64,000 nucleotides of DNA from an uncultured Endomicrobiia bacterium (GTDB lineage Bacteria; Elusimicrobiota; Endomicrobiia; DTEH01): positions 1 to 64,000 of the forward strand of contig CALDDQ010000014.1 of NCBI GenBank assembly GCA_937936785.1, given 5' to 3'. The notes under the pieces were generated by a model. That model had not been told where the DNA came from. It saw only the letters and a list, made by a program, of their open reading frames with translations, and ran no database searches. This document shows positions 1 to 9,606 of this stretch, one piece after another. The position numbers and the translations under genes were made by a program. Positions within the stretch are counted from its first letter, which is position 1. Each line of letters begins with the position of its first letter.

Positions 1-1
1 T

Positions 2-1342
2 TATGGAAATTTTTATTTATATTCTTTAGGTGCAATGTTGATTAAAGCAAAGATTTTTAATTTAATAACAATTAACAGAGATGTGTCTTATTATTTTACC
101 CGTCCACAAGAAAATGCTAAAATTTATATTGTAGCAAGATTATTTAGTGCAATTTTTGTGTTATTTTCAGTTGTTATTATTTGGTTTTTGGTTGAAAAGT
201 TTTTTAAGAGTAAGGCAATTGCTTTTTTGTCAACAATTTTTTTTGTTTTAAATCCGTTTATATTAAATTATAGCCATCAAATTAAAGCACACACTTATGG
301 AATGTTTTTGATTTTGTTAGGAATATTATTTTACTTAAAAAATTTTAACGAAGACAAAGATAATAAAAGTTTTTTATTAAGTACAATTTTTGTTGGTCTA
401 TCAACTGCAAGTGTTTTAAGTAACGGAATATTTGTTATTTTTTTAATTTTTGCAGATATTATTGTTAATAAAAATTTTAACTATAAAAAATATTTTATAT
501 TTGGTTTAATAAGTTTTTTAGTTTATTTAATAATGAATCCATATTTACCATTTAGGTTACGCCAATTTTATGTTTCTGCTATTGGTCACAATATTGCTGG
601 ATATGGTTATGGTAGGTTTGATTTTTTTGCAGGGATAAAATTTTTGTTTGAAGCTTTTCAATTTGGACATTTATGGATATTATTGCCAATATGTTTTGTT
701 GGTATTTTTTATGGATTAAGAGAAGAAGGTGATAAAAAATTTTTAAGTATATTGTTTTTATCATATTTTCTTTTTTCCAGTTTTGTTATGAAACATGAAG
801 GAGTTTTTAGTGTAAACATGCCACTATTTAGTATTTTTAGTGCTTATGGAATTTATAAAATTATCATAGAAAAACAATTTATACGATATTTTGGTGTGGT
901 GTATTTACTTATAACAATATTTATTTTTATTCTTGGAACAATTTTTTATTCAAAACTTTTTGTGGTAAATGGTAACTTAACTTTTGCAGGGAAGTGGATT
1001 AACGAGAATATTCCTCGAGATGCATCTATTGGTATACCAAATGGTTGGGCAATGGTGGGAACTTTTCCACCTATAAAATTTCTTGACTATAAATTGATAA
1101 ACTTTCCAACAGATGAAAAAGTTATTGAAAACAATATAGACAAATTTCCAGAATATTTAGTTGTTACAAAAACAGCATCAAACAACTTAAAAAATTATAA
1201 AGCTATAAAAGAAAATTATAATATAGTTAAAATTTATGAAGAACCAAAAAAGATTTTAGGTATACATTTTACAAACAAATATATATCAACAGAAAATCAA
1301 GAAGTTATAATTTACAAAAATAAAATGTATGGAAAAATATGA
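2..1342 (+). CDS. Membrane glycosyltransferase, GT39/ArnT-like (C-terminal part; 5' end lies outside the window)
   Basis: The frame is open from base 2 (YGNFYLYSLGAMLIKAK...) through the ATG at 35; many hydrophobic segments; IKAHTYGMFLILLGILFYLKNF is typical of dolichyl-P-mannose mannosyltransferase-like proteins. Confidence 0.7.
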   Translation, partial: YGNFYLYSLGAMLIKAKIFNLITINRDVSYYFTRPQENAKIYIVARLFSAIFVLFSVVIIWFLVEKFFKSKAIAFLSTIFFVLNPFILNYSHQIKAHTYGMFLILLGILFYLKNFNEDKDNKSFLLSTIFVGLSTASVLSNGIFVIFLIFADIIVNKNFNYKKYFIFGLISFLVYLIMNPYLPFRLRQFYVSAIGHNIAGYGYGRFDFFAGIKFLFEAFQFGHLWILLPICFVGIFYGLREEGDKKFLSILFLSYFLFSSFVMKHEGVFSVNMPLFSIFSAYGIYKIIIEKQFIRYFGVVYLLITIFIFILGTIFYSKLFVVNGNLTFAGKWINENIPRDASIGIPNGWAMVGTFPPIKFLDYKLINFPTDEKVIENNIDKFPEYLVVTKTASNNLKNYKAIKENYNIVKIYEEPKKILGIHFTNKYISTENQEVIIYKNKMYGKI

Positions 1343-2076
1343 AATATAAAGTTATAATAGTCTTACCAGCATATAATGCAGAAAAGACACTTGAAAAGAC
1401 AGTGAAAGAAATTCCCAAAGGTGTAGTTGATGAAATTATTCTTGTTGACGATTGTTCAAAAGATAAAACAGTAGAGATTGCAAAACAACTTGGACTTAGA
1501 ACAATAGTACATAATAAAAACCTTGGTTATGGCGCAAATCAAAAAACATGTTATAGAGAAGCACTGAAGATGGGTGCAGATATTGTGGTAATGTTACATC
1601 CAGATTATCAATATGAACCCAAAATAATACCATATATGATAGGTTTTATTAAAGAAGGAATATGCGATTTTGTTTTAGGAAATAGAATAAGAACAAGAAA
1701 AGAAGCGTTAGAAGGAGGGATGCCGTTGTACAAATATTTTTCTAACCGTTTTTTGACTGTATTAGAAAACTTGTTATTAGGACAAAACCTTGGCGAATGG
1801 CATAGTGGCTTAAGAGCATATTCAAAAAAGGTTTTAGAAACTGTTCCGTGGGAAAAAAATTCTAACGATTTCGTTTTTGACCAACAGTTTTTGATAGAGA
1901 GCGTTTTTTTTGGGTTTAAAATTGGAGATGTGCCTGTATCAACAAAATATTTTAAGGAAGCGTCAAGTATTAATTTTTTAAGAAGTTTAAAGTATGGAAT
2001 AGAAACACTAATTACTATAATAAAATATTTTTTGACAAAATACAAAATAATAAAATCAAAGTTGTTTTTTAAATAA
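1339..2076 (+). CDS. Glycosyltransferase family 2 (DPM1-like)
   Basis: KVIIVLPAYNAEKTLEKTV...EIILVDDCSKDKT...NLGYGANQKTCYREAL; overlaps the upstream gene by 4 nt (ATGA). Confidence 0.9.
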   Translation: MKYKVIIVLPAYNAEKTLEKTVKEIPKGVVDEIILVDDCSKDKTVEIAKQLGLRTIVHNKNLGYGANQKTCYREALKMGADIVVMLHPDYQYEPKIIPYMIGFIKEGICDFVLGNRIRTRKEALEGGMPLYKYFSNRFLTVLENLLLGQNLGEWHSGLRAYSKKVLETVPWEKNSNDFVFDQQFLIESVFFGFKIGDVPVSTKYFKEASSINFLRSLKYGIETLITIIKYFLTKYKIIKSKLFFK

Positions 2077-2081
2077 ATTCA

Positions 2082-3275
2082 ATGAATCTAACGTCTAAGT
2101 CAAATAATATTTCAAAAAAAATAATGTATGTTATAACTTCGCTTAATTATGGTGGTACACAGAAACAGTTATATTATTTGTTAAAATCAATAAAAGAAAA
2201 TTATTGTGAGAATGTTATACCGATAGTTATATCTTTAAAAAAAAATGGTTTAATGAAAGAAAAAATTAAATCTTTAGGAGTAGTTGTTGATAATTTGTTT
2301 TTGCAAGAAAAATTTTCTTTATTAAATTGTTTAGCACTTGCTGTTTCTATGCTAAAATACATTTATTTACTGTTATTGAACAGACCATGTATAGTACATA
2401 GTTTTTTATTCCAAGCAAACATATTAAATTTTTTTACAAAGGTATTTATCCCTGAATGTAGAGTAATATTATCTGAACGTGTTGCAGAAAAAGAGAAAAA
2501 GTTTAATTTAAAACTGACCAGTTTTTTTTATAAAAAACCGAGTTTGTATGATAAAGTTATGGTTAATTCGCAAGAATTAAAAAAATTTGTTATTAAAGAA
2601 CAGAATGTTTTAGAAGAAAAGGTTGTTGTGGTGGAAAACATAATAGATTTGCAGGATTTGATAATTGAAAAAACAGAAACTGAAATTAGAGAACAACTTG
2701 GATTAAAGAAAGATGATTTTATGATTTTGTCCATAGGTAGACTACACAAACAAAAAGGATATGATTTGCTGATAGAAATAGTAAGAAAGATTAAAAATGA
2801 ACAAGAAATAAAAAAGTTATCAAGAGAAGCAAATATTTTGTTTGTTGTAATAGGAGATGGTGAGGAAAAAAAAGTTTTAGAAAGAAAAGTTTGTAATTAT
2901 GGATTGTTTGATTATATAAAATTTATTGGATATAAAAAAAATGTTTATGATTACATAAACGCTTGTGATATATTTTTACTAACATCTCTATGGGAAGGAT
3001 CACCAAATGTTATTTTAGAAGCGATGAGTTTTAATAAACCAATTGTTAGCAGTGAAGTTTGTGGTGTTAAAGAAATTATAGAAAACTTATCATCGTGTTT
3101 TTTGGTTTCTTTAGAAGATAGAAGAGATATAGTTGTAGACAATTTTACAAAATATATAAAAATGTTATTTTTAAATAGGTTTGATAAAAAAAATGATTAT
3201 TCATTTGTTTTAAAAAAACATTTTGTTGGTAATGTAATAAAAAAAATTGAACAAATGTATGAAGAATTTAGTTAG
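2082..3275 (+). CDS. Glycosyltransferase family 4
   Basis: MYVITSLNYGGTQKQLYYL; ILSIGRLHKQKGYDLLIE; LLTSLWEGSPNVILEAMSFNKPIV motifs. Confidence 0.9.
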   Translation: MNLTSKSNNISKKIMYVITSLNYGGTQKQLYYLLKSIKENYCENVIPIVISLKKNGLMKEKIKSLGVVVDNLFLQEKFSLLNCLALAVSMLKYIYLLLLNRPCIVHSFLFQANILNFFTKVFIPECRVILSERVAEKEKKFNLKLTSFFYKKPSLYDKVMVNSQELKKFVIKEQNVLEEKVVVVENIIDLQDLIIEKTETEIREQLGLKKDDFMILSIGRLHKQKGYDLLIEIVRKIKNEQEIKKLSREANILFVVIGDGEEKKVLERKVCNYGLFDYIKFIGYKKNVYDYINACDIFLLTSLWEGSPNVILEAMSFNKPIVSSEVCGVKEIIENLSSCFLVSLEDRRDIVVDNFTKYIKMLFLNRFDKKNDYSFVLKKHFVGNVIKKIEQMYEEFS

Positions 3276-3281
3276 CATATA

Positions 3282-3310
3282 TTGACAATGCAATAATAGT
3301 TTTATATACA
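3282..3310 (+). promoter_or_regulatory. Candidate sigma70-type promoter for the ferredoxin-POR-Rnf genes
   Basis: TTGACA (3282-3287), 17-nt spacer, TATACA (3305-3310). Confidence 0.55.
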
Positions 3311-3340
3311 TAAAAAAACTTTTCTACAAAAATATTATAA

Positions 3341-3358
3341 GTTTGAAATATTTCAAAA
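3341..3358. promoter_or_regulatory. Rex-like palindromic operator candidate
   Basis: GTTTGAAATATTTCAAAA; 3342-3357 is a perfect 16-nt dyad whose GAAATATTTC core matches a Rex-type consensus TTGTGAAATATTTCACAA. Confidence 0.3.
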
Positions 3359-3445
3359 AATGTGTTTTTTAATAAGAAGGGTTTTTTGTTGTTTTAATTT
3401 TATTTCAATAACTTTTTAATTTACACAATTAGGAGGTAGAATATA

Positions 3446-3634
3446 ATGAAAGTAAAAGTAGATAAGGATTTATGTACAGGGTGTGGTTTGTGTATAGACA
3501 CCTGTCCAGAAATTTTTGAGATGTCAGGCGATGTTGCAACAGCAAAGGCAGAAATAGTAAGTTCAGATTTAGAAGAAAAAGTTAAAGAAGCAGCACAAAA
3601 TTGTCCTACGGAAGCAATTAAAATTGAGGGGTAG
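3446..3634 (+). CDS. Monocluster [4Fe-4S] ferredoxin (Thermotoga-type)
   Basis: MKVKVDKDLCTGCGLCIDTCPEIFEM...NCPTEAIKIE; strong SD (AGGAGG). Confidence 0.95.
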   Translation: MKVKVDKDLCTGCGLCIDTCPEIFEMSGDVATAKAEIVSSDLEEKVKEAAQNCPTEAIKIEG

Positions 3635-3640
3635 AATTTA

Positions 3641-4180
3641 ATGAAAGAAGTGATAATTTTTGCCAGAGCAGGTCAAGGTGCGATAACAACGGCACAAGTA
3701 TTAGGTTCTGCAATAATAAAATCAAATATGTACGCTTATGCATTTCCACATTTTGGTGCTGCACGTATGGGTGCGCCAATGAACGCTTTTTTAAGATATG
3801 ATGAAAAACCTATTAGGTTAAGAAGTCAGATACGTATGGCAAACTATTCAATAATTGTTGATGAAACATTGTTTAATTTGAGAGATCCTTTAGAACAAAT
3901 TAAATCTGGTGGTGTTGCAATTATAAATTCTGCAAAAAATTTTGTTTCTGACAAAGATAGAAAGGTTTTCTCAATTCCAGCAACAAAGATTTCAGAAGAA
4001 ACTGTTGGCAAACCTATGGCTAATACAGTTTTGCTTGGTGCATTTAGTTTCTTGACTAAAGAAGTAAGTTTGGAAAGGTTAAACGAAGCTATGAGTGAAA
4101 GGTTTAAAGGAAAGAATGTTGAGTTAAACATTCGTCTTGCAAAAGCTGGATATGATTTTGCAAGTAAATTTGGGTCATAA
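3641..4180 (+). CDS. porC: 2-oxoacid (pyruvate):ferredoxin oxidoreductase, gamma subunit
   Basis: KEVIIFARAGQGAITTAQVLGSAII...YAFPHFGAARMGAPMNAFLR. Confidence 0.92.
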   Translation: MKEVIIFARAGQGAITTAQVLGSAIIKSNMYAYAFPHFGAARMGAPMNAFLRYDEKPIRLRSQIRMANYSIIVDETLFNLRDPLEQIKSGGVAIINSAKNFVSDKDRKVFSIPATKISEETVGKPMANTVLLGAFSFLTKEVSLERLNEAMSERFKGKNVELNIRLAKAGYDFASKFGS

Positions 4181-4210
4181 GTTTGTTGGTTTTATTTTTT
4201 TGGAGGAATT

Positions 4211-4459
4211 ATGTTTGCTAAAATTATAACAAAACCGGGGACTGCGTTAAACAATAAGACAGGTTCTTGGAGAACTGGTAAAAAACCAAAGTTTTTACAT
4301 AAAAATTGTACTGGATGTAGAAGTTGTTATTTGTTATGTCCAGAAGGGTGCATATCTGGTAGCAAAAAAAGTTATGATACTGATTATGAGTATTGTAAAG
4401 GATGTGGAATTTGTGTTAAAGTATGCCCTGTCAAAGATATAGAAATGATTGATGAATAA
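4211..4459 (+). CDS. porD: 2-oxoacid (pyruvate):ferredoxin oxidoreductase, delta subunit (2x[4Fe-4S])
   Basis: NKTGSWRTGKKP...CTGCRSCYLLCPEGCI...CKGCGICVKVCPVKDI. Confidence 0.92.
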   Translation: MFAKIITKPGTALNNKTGSWRTGKKPKFLHKNCTGCRSCYLLCPEGCISGSKKSYDTDYEYCKGCGICVKVCPVKDIEMIDE

Positions 4460-4537
4460 ACCAAGTTTTTTGTGGTTAAAATTTTAATTTTCTTTAACTT
4501 ATGGTAAATGGCAAAAAGTATTTTTTAGGGGGAGAAA

Positions 4538-5719
4538 ATGAAACAGTTTTTAGAAGGAGCAGTAGCAATTGCAAGAACAGTTGCGATGTGCAAACCGGCT
4601 GTTATAGCAGCGTATCCAATAACTCCGCAGACGCATATAGTTGAAGAGTTGGCAAACTTGATAGCAGCAAAAAAGTTAAATGCAGAATTTGTTAATGTGG
4701 AGTCAGAACATTCAGCAGCAAGTTGTGTCCTGGGAGCATCTGCTGCTGGAGTCAGGGTATATAGTTCCACTTCATCACAGGGTTTATTGTTGATGGCGGA
4801 AGTTTTGTTTAATATTGCAGGGATGAGATTACCAGTTGTTATGTGTTGTGTAAATAGGGCAGTCTCTGCTCCAATAAATATATGGAACGATCAACAGGAT
4901 ATAGTAACAGTTCGTGATGCTGGGATAATTTTGTTATTTGCTGAAGACATACAAGAAGCGTGCGATTTACACATACAAGCATTTAAAATTGCTGAGGACA
5001 AGGATATTATGTTACCAGTAATCGTTAACATAGATGGATTTATTTTAAGTCATGGTTTTGAACCGGTAGAATTTCCTGCACAGGATTTGGTTGACAAGTT
5101 TGTATCTAATTATGAAGCGCCATATAAGTTAGATGTAGACAATCCGATGACTTTTGGTCCATTATCTGGTCCGGAATATTACTTGGAAACCAGATATGCA
5201 ATGCAAAAGACAATGGAAAATGAAGTTATGAAAAAAATTCAGGCTGTTGCAGATGATTTTACAAAAAATTTTGGTAGAAAATCTTTTGGTTTTATTGAAA
5301 AATATAAGACTGACGATGCAGAAACAATTTTTGTTTCTATGGGATCAATTTGTGGAACAATAAAAGAATCCGTTGACGATTTACGAAATCAAGGTGAGAA
5401 AGTTGGTTTGGTTAGAGTAATAACCTATAGACCGTTTCCGTCAAAAATTTTGGTTAATTCATTAAATAATGCAAAAAAAATTTGTGTAATTGACAAGTCA
5501 ATATCATTAGGTTTAAATGGAATTTTGTTTACAGAAATTAGCGCTGCTTTTTATTCAAACAATAATGGCAAAAATTTTCCAAAAATAAGTGGTTATGTAT
5601 CTGGGTTAGGTGGTAGAGATGTGTCAAAAGAAGAAATTATAGATATTTTCAAACAAAACAAAGATGTAGAAACAGAATTTTTAGGTGTTAACAAAGAAAA
5701 TATTGGTAGTTACATCTAA
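4538..5719 (+). CDS. porA: Pyruvate:ferredoxin oxidoreductase, alpha subunit
   Basis: AAYPITPQTHIVEELA...VNVESEHSAASCVLGASAAGVRVYSSTSSQGLLLMAE. Confidence 0.93.
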   Translation: MKQFLEGAVAIARTVAMCKPAVIAAYPITPQTHIVEELANLIAAKKLNAEFVNVESEHSAASCVLGASAAGVRVYSSTSSQGLLLMAEVLFNIAGMRLPVVMCCVNRAVSAPINIWNDQQDIVTVRDAGIILLFAEDIQEACDLHIQAFKIAEDKDIMLPVIVNIDGFILSHGFEPVEFPAQDLVDKFVSNYEAPYKLDVDNPMTFGPLSGPEYYLETRYAMQKTMENEVMKKIQAVADDFTKNFGRKSFGFIEKYKTDDAETIFVSMGSICGTIKESVDDLRNQGEKVGLVRVITYRPFPSKILVNSLNNAKKICVIDKSISLGLNGILFTEISAAFYSNNNGKNFPKISGYVSGLGGRDVSKEEIIDIFKQNKDVETEFLGVNKENIGSYI

Positions 5720-5740
5720 ATACAAAATGGGAGAAATTAT

Positions 5741-6646
5741 ATGATAGAAACTAATATAAGTTCTAACGTTTCACAATATGACAAAACATTATTTGTACCA
5801 GGTCATACGGCATGTGCAGGTTGTGGCCAATCTTTAGCTGCAAAATTAGTATTAGAAGCAGCTGGAAAAAATACGATAGTAGTAAACAATACTGGTTGTT
5901 TAGAAGTTTTTTCTACAGGATATCCAAATACTTCTTGGAAAGTGCCTTTTATACATTCGTTATTTGAAAATGCTGGAGCTGTATCTACAGGAGTTGAATC
6001 TGCATTAACACACTTAGGCATAAATGATAAAATTAACATAATAGCGCAAGCCGGTGATGGCGGATTTGCAGACATTGGTCTTCAGGCGTTTTCAGGTTTA
6101 TGGGAACGTGGTCAAAATATTTTGACGATATGTTATGATAACGAAGCTTATATGAACACAGGAATACAAAAAAGTGGTTTAACACCTTTAGGAACAATTA
6201 CAACAACATCACCATCTGGAAATTTAAAGTTTAAAAAGGATCTTGTGGAAATATCTTTAGCTCATGGTTGTGTATATGTTGCAACAGCGTCAGTGCATTT
6301 ACCAGTAGAATTACAACGCAAAGTAAAAAAAGCTTTGTCAATGAAAGGACCAAAATTTTTACATATTTTAAGTCCTTGTCCATTAGGTTGGAAATCTGAT
6401 ACTTCGTTGTCAATAGAAATTGCTCGTCTTGCAGTTGAAACAGGAGTTTGGCCATTATTTGAATACGAAAATGGTTCATTAACAAATGTAAGAAAACTAA
6501 AGAAATTAGTTGATGTTGAAGAATATTTAAAGTTACAGGGAAGATTTAAGCATTTGTTAGATACTGAAGATGGAAAAAACATTGTTGAACAATGGAAAAA
6601 AATAGTGGAACAAAAAGTAAAAAAGTATAATTTGTTAGAAAATTAA
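5741..6646 (+). CDS. porB: Pyruvate:ferredoxin oxidoreductase, beta subunit (TPP-binding)
   Basis: PGHTACAGCGQSLAAKLVLEA...GDGGFADIGLQAFSGLWERGQNILTICYDNEAYMNTGIQ. Confidence 0.95.
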   Translation: MIETNISSNVSQYDKTLFVPGHTACAGCGQSLAAKLVLEAAGKNTIVVNNTGCLEVFSTGYPNTSWKVPFIHSLFENAGAVSTGVESALTHLGINDKINIIAQAGDGGFADIGLQAFSGLWERGQNILTICYDNEAYMNTGIQKSGLTPLGTITTTSPSGNLKFKKDLVEISLAHGCVYVATASVHLPVELQRKVKKALSMKGPKFLHILSPCPLGWKSDTSLSIEIARLAVETGVWPLFEYENGSLTNVRKLKKLVDVEEYLKLQGRFKHLLDTEDGKNIVEQWKKIVEQKVKKYNLLEN

Positions 6647-6674
6647 CTTTTCAAGAAAGAAAAAATAAACTTCA

Positions 6675-7967
6675 ATGACTATAAAACAATTTTTTGGTGG
6701 AGTACATCCTCAAGAAAATAAAATTTCAAGACACTATCATTTAGAAAAGATTTTTTCTCCAGGATTACTTTTCGTTCATTTGTCACAACATATTGGCAAA
6801 ATTGCAAAACCTTTGGTAAAACAAAACGATTACGTGTTAAAAGGACAAAAGATTGCAGAAGCAGATGGGTTAATTTCTGCTACTATACATTCTCCTGTAT
6901 CAGGAAAAATTAAAGAAATAAAAGATTTTTTACATCCCGTTATTGGAGACAAACTTCCTGTAATAGTTATTGAAAATGATGGTAATAATAAATCAATAGA
7001 TTTTACTTCAAAGTATAAAGAATACTTTCGTTTTGATAATAATGAGATTGTGCGTGTAATACAAAATAGTGGTATTGTAGGTTTAGGTGGAGCGATGTTC
7101 CCTACACATGTAAAACTTTCTCCAAAAAAAGAAATTGAAACTGTTCTTTTAAATGGTTGTGAGTGTGAACCATATCTTACTTGTGATGATAAACTTATGC
7201 AAGAATATAGTCGCGAAATTGTAGAAGGGTTAAGAATAATAATGTATGTATTAGATGCAGCAAAAGGAATAGTTGTGTTGGAAGATAACAAGCCTGAATC
7301 AATTAAAAAAATGAAAGATGTAGTTTCTCATGTTCCAAATGTAGATATTGTTTGTGTTAAAACCAAATATCCACAGGGTGCAGAGAAACAATTGATAAAA
7401 ACTATTCTTAATAAAGAAGTTCCGTTGGGTGGTTTGCCGATGGATGTTGGAGTTGTGGTACAAAATGTCGCAACTTCGTATGCAATTTATAACGCTGTAG
7501 TAAAAGGTATTCCATTGTTTGAACGAGCGGTAACTGTTTCTGGAGATATAAATAGAATAGGGAACTTTATGGTTCCAATAGGGACTTTAGTAAGTGATAT
7601 AGTGAAAACATTAAATATTGATATTACAAAAACTAATAAAATAATCTTAGGTGGTCCTATGATGGGTGTGTCTGTTGGAACTATGGAGGTTCCTACAATA
7701 AAAGGAACATCCGGAATTTTATTTTTAAAAGATAGAATCAAAGATTATCCTTTTGGTCCGTGTATAAGATGTAGTAAGTGTGTTCGTGTGTGTCCGATGG
7801 GACTTATGCCAAATTTTTTAAGTTTATATATAGAACACGAGATGTGGGATAAGGTAAAATTTTTTTCGCCAAAAGATTGTATAGAATGTGGTTGTTGTTC
7901 ATATATTTGTGTTTCAAAAAGACCAATAGTAAACCAGATAAAATTTGCAAAAAGTGTTATTAAATAA
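6675..7967 (+). CDS. rnfC: Rnf electron transport complex subunit C
   Basis: FFGGVHPQENK; GIVGLGGAMFPTHVKL; two [4Fe-4S] motifs CIRCSKCVRVCP and CIECGCCSYIC. Confidence 0.96.
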   Translation: MTIKQFFGGVHPQENKISRHYHLEKIFSPGLLFVHLSQHIGKIAKPLVKQNDYVLKGQKIAEADGLISATIHSPVSGKIKEIKDFLHPVIGDKLPVIVIENDGNNKSIDFTSKYKEYFRFDNNEIVRVIQNSGIVGLGGAMFPTHVKLSPKKEIETVLLNGCECEPYLTCDDKLMQEYSREIVEGLRIIMYVLDAAKGIVVLEDNKPESIKKMKDVVSHVPNVDIVCVKTKYPQGAEKQLIKTILNKEVPLGGLPMDVGVVVQNVATSYAIYNAVVKGIPLFERAVTVSGDINRIGNFMVPIGTLVSDIVKTLNIDITKTNKIILGGPMMGVSVGTMEVPTIKGTSGILFLKDRIKDYPFGPCIRCSKCVRVCPMGLMPNFLSLYIEHEMWDKVKFFSPKDCIECGCCSYICVSKRPIVNQIKFAKSVIK

Positions 7968-8005
7968 AAATTTAATATTATAAATTACATATTTAAAAAA
8001 TTTTT

Positions 8006-8932
8006 ATGGAACAAAATTTTATAATTTCGGCTGCTCCGCATATTAAAGCAAAACATACAATATCTACAATGATGATGGATACAATAATATCTCTTATTCC
8101 TGCTGGTGTTGGGGCAGTAATATTTTTTGGTCAACGTGTTGTTTGGATAATAACAGTATCAATTATTTGTGCGATTGCTTCTGAATATTTTGTTAATATG
8201 CTAAGAAAACAAGAACCTACTTTTAAAGATTTTAGTAGTGTATTAACAGCAGTTTTATTATCTTATACTTTGCCTTCTACTACACCTTTATGGATAGTTT
8301 GTATAGGTTCTTTTGTTAGTATAGTTTTTGGGAAAATGGTTTATGGTGGGGTAGGATATAATCCGTTCAACCCTGCACTTGTTGGAAGAGCTTTTTTGCA
8401 AATTTCTTTTCCAAAAGAAATAGGTTATTTTGTAATAGATGGGATTTCTACGGCAACACCATTGTCTATTACAAAATTTAATTTAAGTGGAACAGTTCCT
8501 GATACAATCTCTTTGTTAGTAGGAAATTATTCTTCAAGTTTAGGTGAAACTTCGGTTATATTGTTACTTGTAGGATATTTATATTTGGTTTACAAAAAAC
8601 ATATCTATCCGTTGGCTCCGTTGTCATTCATAGCAACAGTAGCATTGATAACTTTATTTGTTAAACCAGAGAATGTTTTAGTATATACTTTTAGTGGAGG
8701 ATTATTTTTGGGAGCAATTTTTATGGCTACAGATCCTGTTACTACACCAGTTACTCCTAAAGGAAAAATAATATTTGGAATTGGATGTGGAATATTAACT
8801 TCGTTGATACGTTTTTGGGGAAGCTACCCTGAAGGAGTTTGTTTTTCAATATTGTTAATGAATCTTGTTACTCCAATGATAGACAATTTTACTATAGTAA
8901 GAAAATTTGGTGAGATAAGAATTAGTAGATAA
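8006..8932 (+). CDS. rnfD: Rnf electron transport complex subunit D
   Basis: SAAPHIKAKHTISTMMMD; GGVGYNPFNPALVGRAFL; ATDPVTTPVTPKGKIIFG. Confidence 0.95.
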   Translation: MEQNFIISAAPHIKAKHTISTMMMDTIISLIPAGVGAVIFFGQRVVWIITVSIICAIASEYFVNMLRKQEPTFKDFSSVLTAVLLSYTLPSTTPLWIVCIGSFVSIVFGKMVYGGVGYNPFNPALVGRAFLQISFPKEIGYFVIDGISTATPLSITKFNLSGTVPDTISLLVGNYSSSLGETSVILLLVGYLYLVYKKHIYPLAPLSFIATVALITLFVKPENVLVYTFSGGLFLGAIFMATDPVTTPVTPKGKIIFGIGCGILTSLIRFWGSYPEGVCFSILLMNLVTPMIDNFTIVRKFGEIRISR

Positions 8933-8948
8933 AATTTTTGTATAAATT

Positions 8949-9599
8949 ATGAAAATTTTTAAGTTAGTTTTAACATTATCTGTAGTATGTTTAATTTCTG
9001 GGTTGAGTTTGTCATATTTTTATACTAGAACAAAACCTGTCATAATTAGAAATAATTCAGATAGAGAAATAAAGTTGAAACAAGAAATAATAAAAGATGC
9101 GATAGAATTTAAAAAAATAGATTTTGTTAGTTTAAATTATTATGTAGAAGAAAGTAAAAATGCCAGTGGTGATGTAGTCGGTTTATTGATAAAAAACAGG
9201 ATAAAAGGTTATGGTGGTGACTTGGAATATTTAGTTGGAATAACTTTAGATCAAGAACCAAAGATTATTAATATAAAAATTTTGTCTCATAGAGAAACAC
9301 CTGGTTTAGGTGCAAAAGTTACCACATCAGATTTTTTATCTCAGTTTGTTTCTAGAATTGCTACAGAATTATATTTGAAAAAAGATTCTAAAGAAGGTAA
9401 AATAGATTCAATTACAGGTGCAACAATAACTTCACGTGCAATTACAAATTCTGTTCGTGAAGTTATGCAAAATAAAGAATTATATGATTACATTAAAAGC
9501 GTTCAAAAGAAATTTGAAAGTGCTGTGTCTGTTGTTGAAGAAAAAAAAGTAATTAAAAAAGTTGTTCCTGAGAATACATCTGATAATATTTCTCAATAA
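8949..9599 (+). CDS. rnfG: Rnf electron transport complex subunit G (FMN-binding)
   Basis: HRETPGLGAKV...DSITGATITSRAITNSVRE FMN attachment motif; lies between rnfD and rnfE. Confidence 0.94.
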   Translation: MKIFKLVLTLSVVCLISGLSLSYFYTRTKPVIIRNNSDREIKLKQEIIKDAIEFKKIDFVSLNYYVEESKNASGDVVGLLIKNRIKGYGGDLEYLVGITLDQEPKIINIKILSHRETPGLGAKVTTSDFLSQFVSRIATELYLKKDSKEGKIDSITGATITSRAITNSVREVMQNKELYDYIKSVQKKFESAVSVVEEKKVIKKVVPENTSDNISQ

Positions 9600-9606
9600 A
9601 ATAGTT

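Noticed and set aside
1608-2045. 145-aa minus-strand ORF
   Set aside because: Fully antisense to a clear GT2 gene; no recognisable motif; low-complexity composition.
6231-6582. Two overlapping minus-strand ORFs
   Set aside because: Antisense to porB in two different frames; both look like chance open frames.
6830-7291. 153-aa minus-strand ORF
   Set aside because: Antisense to rnfC; no domain resemblance.
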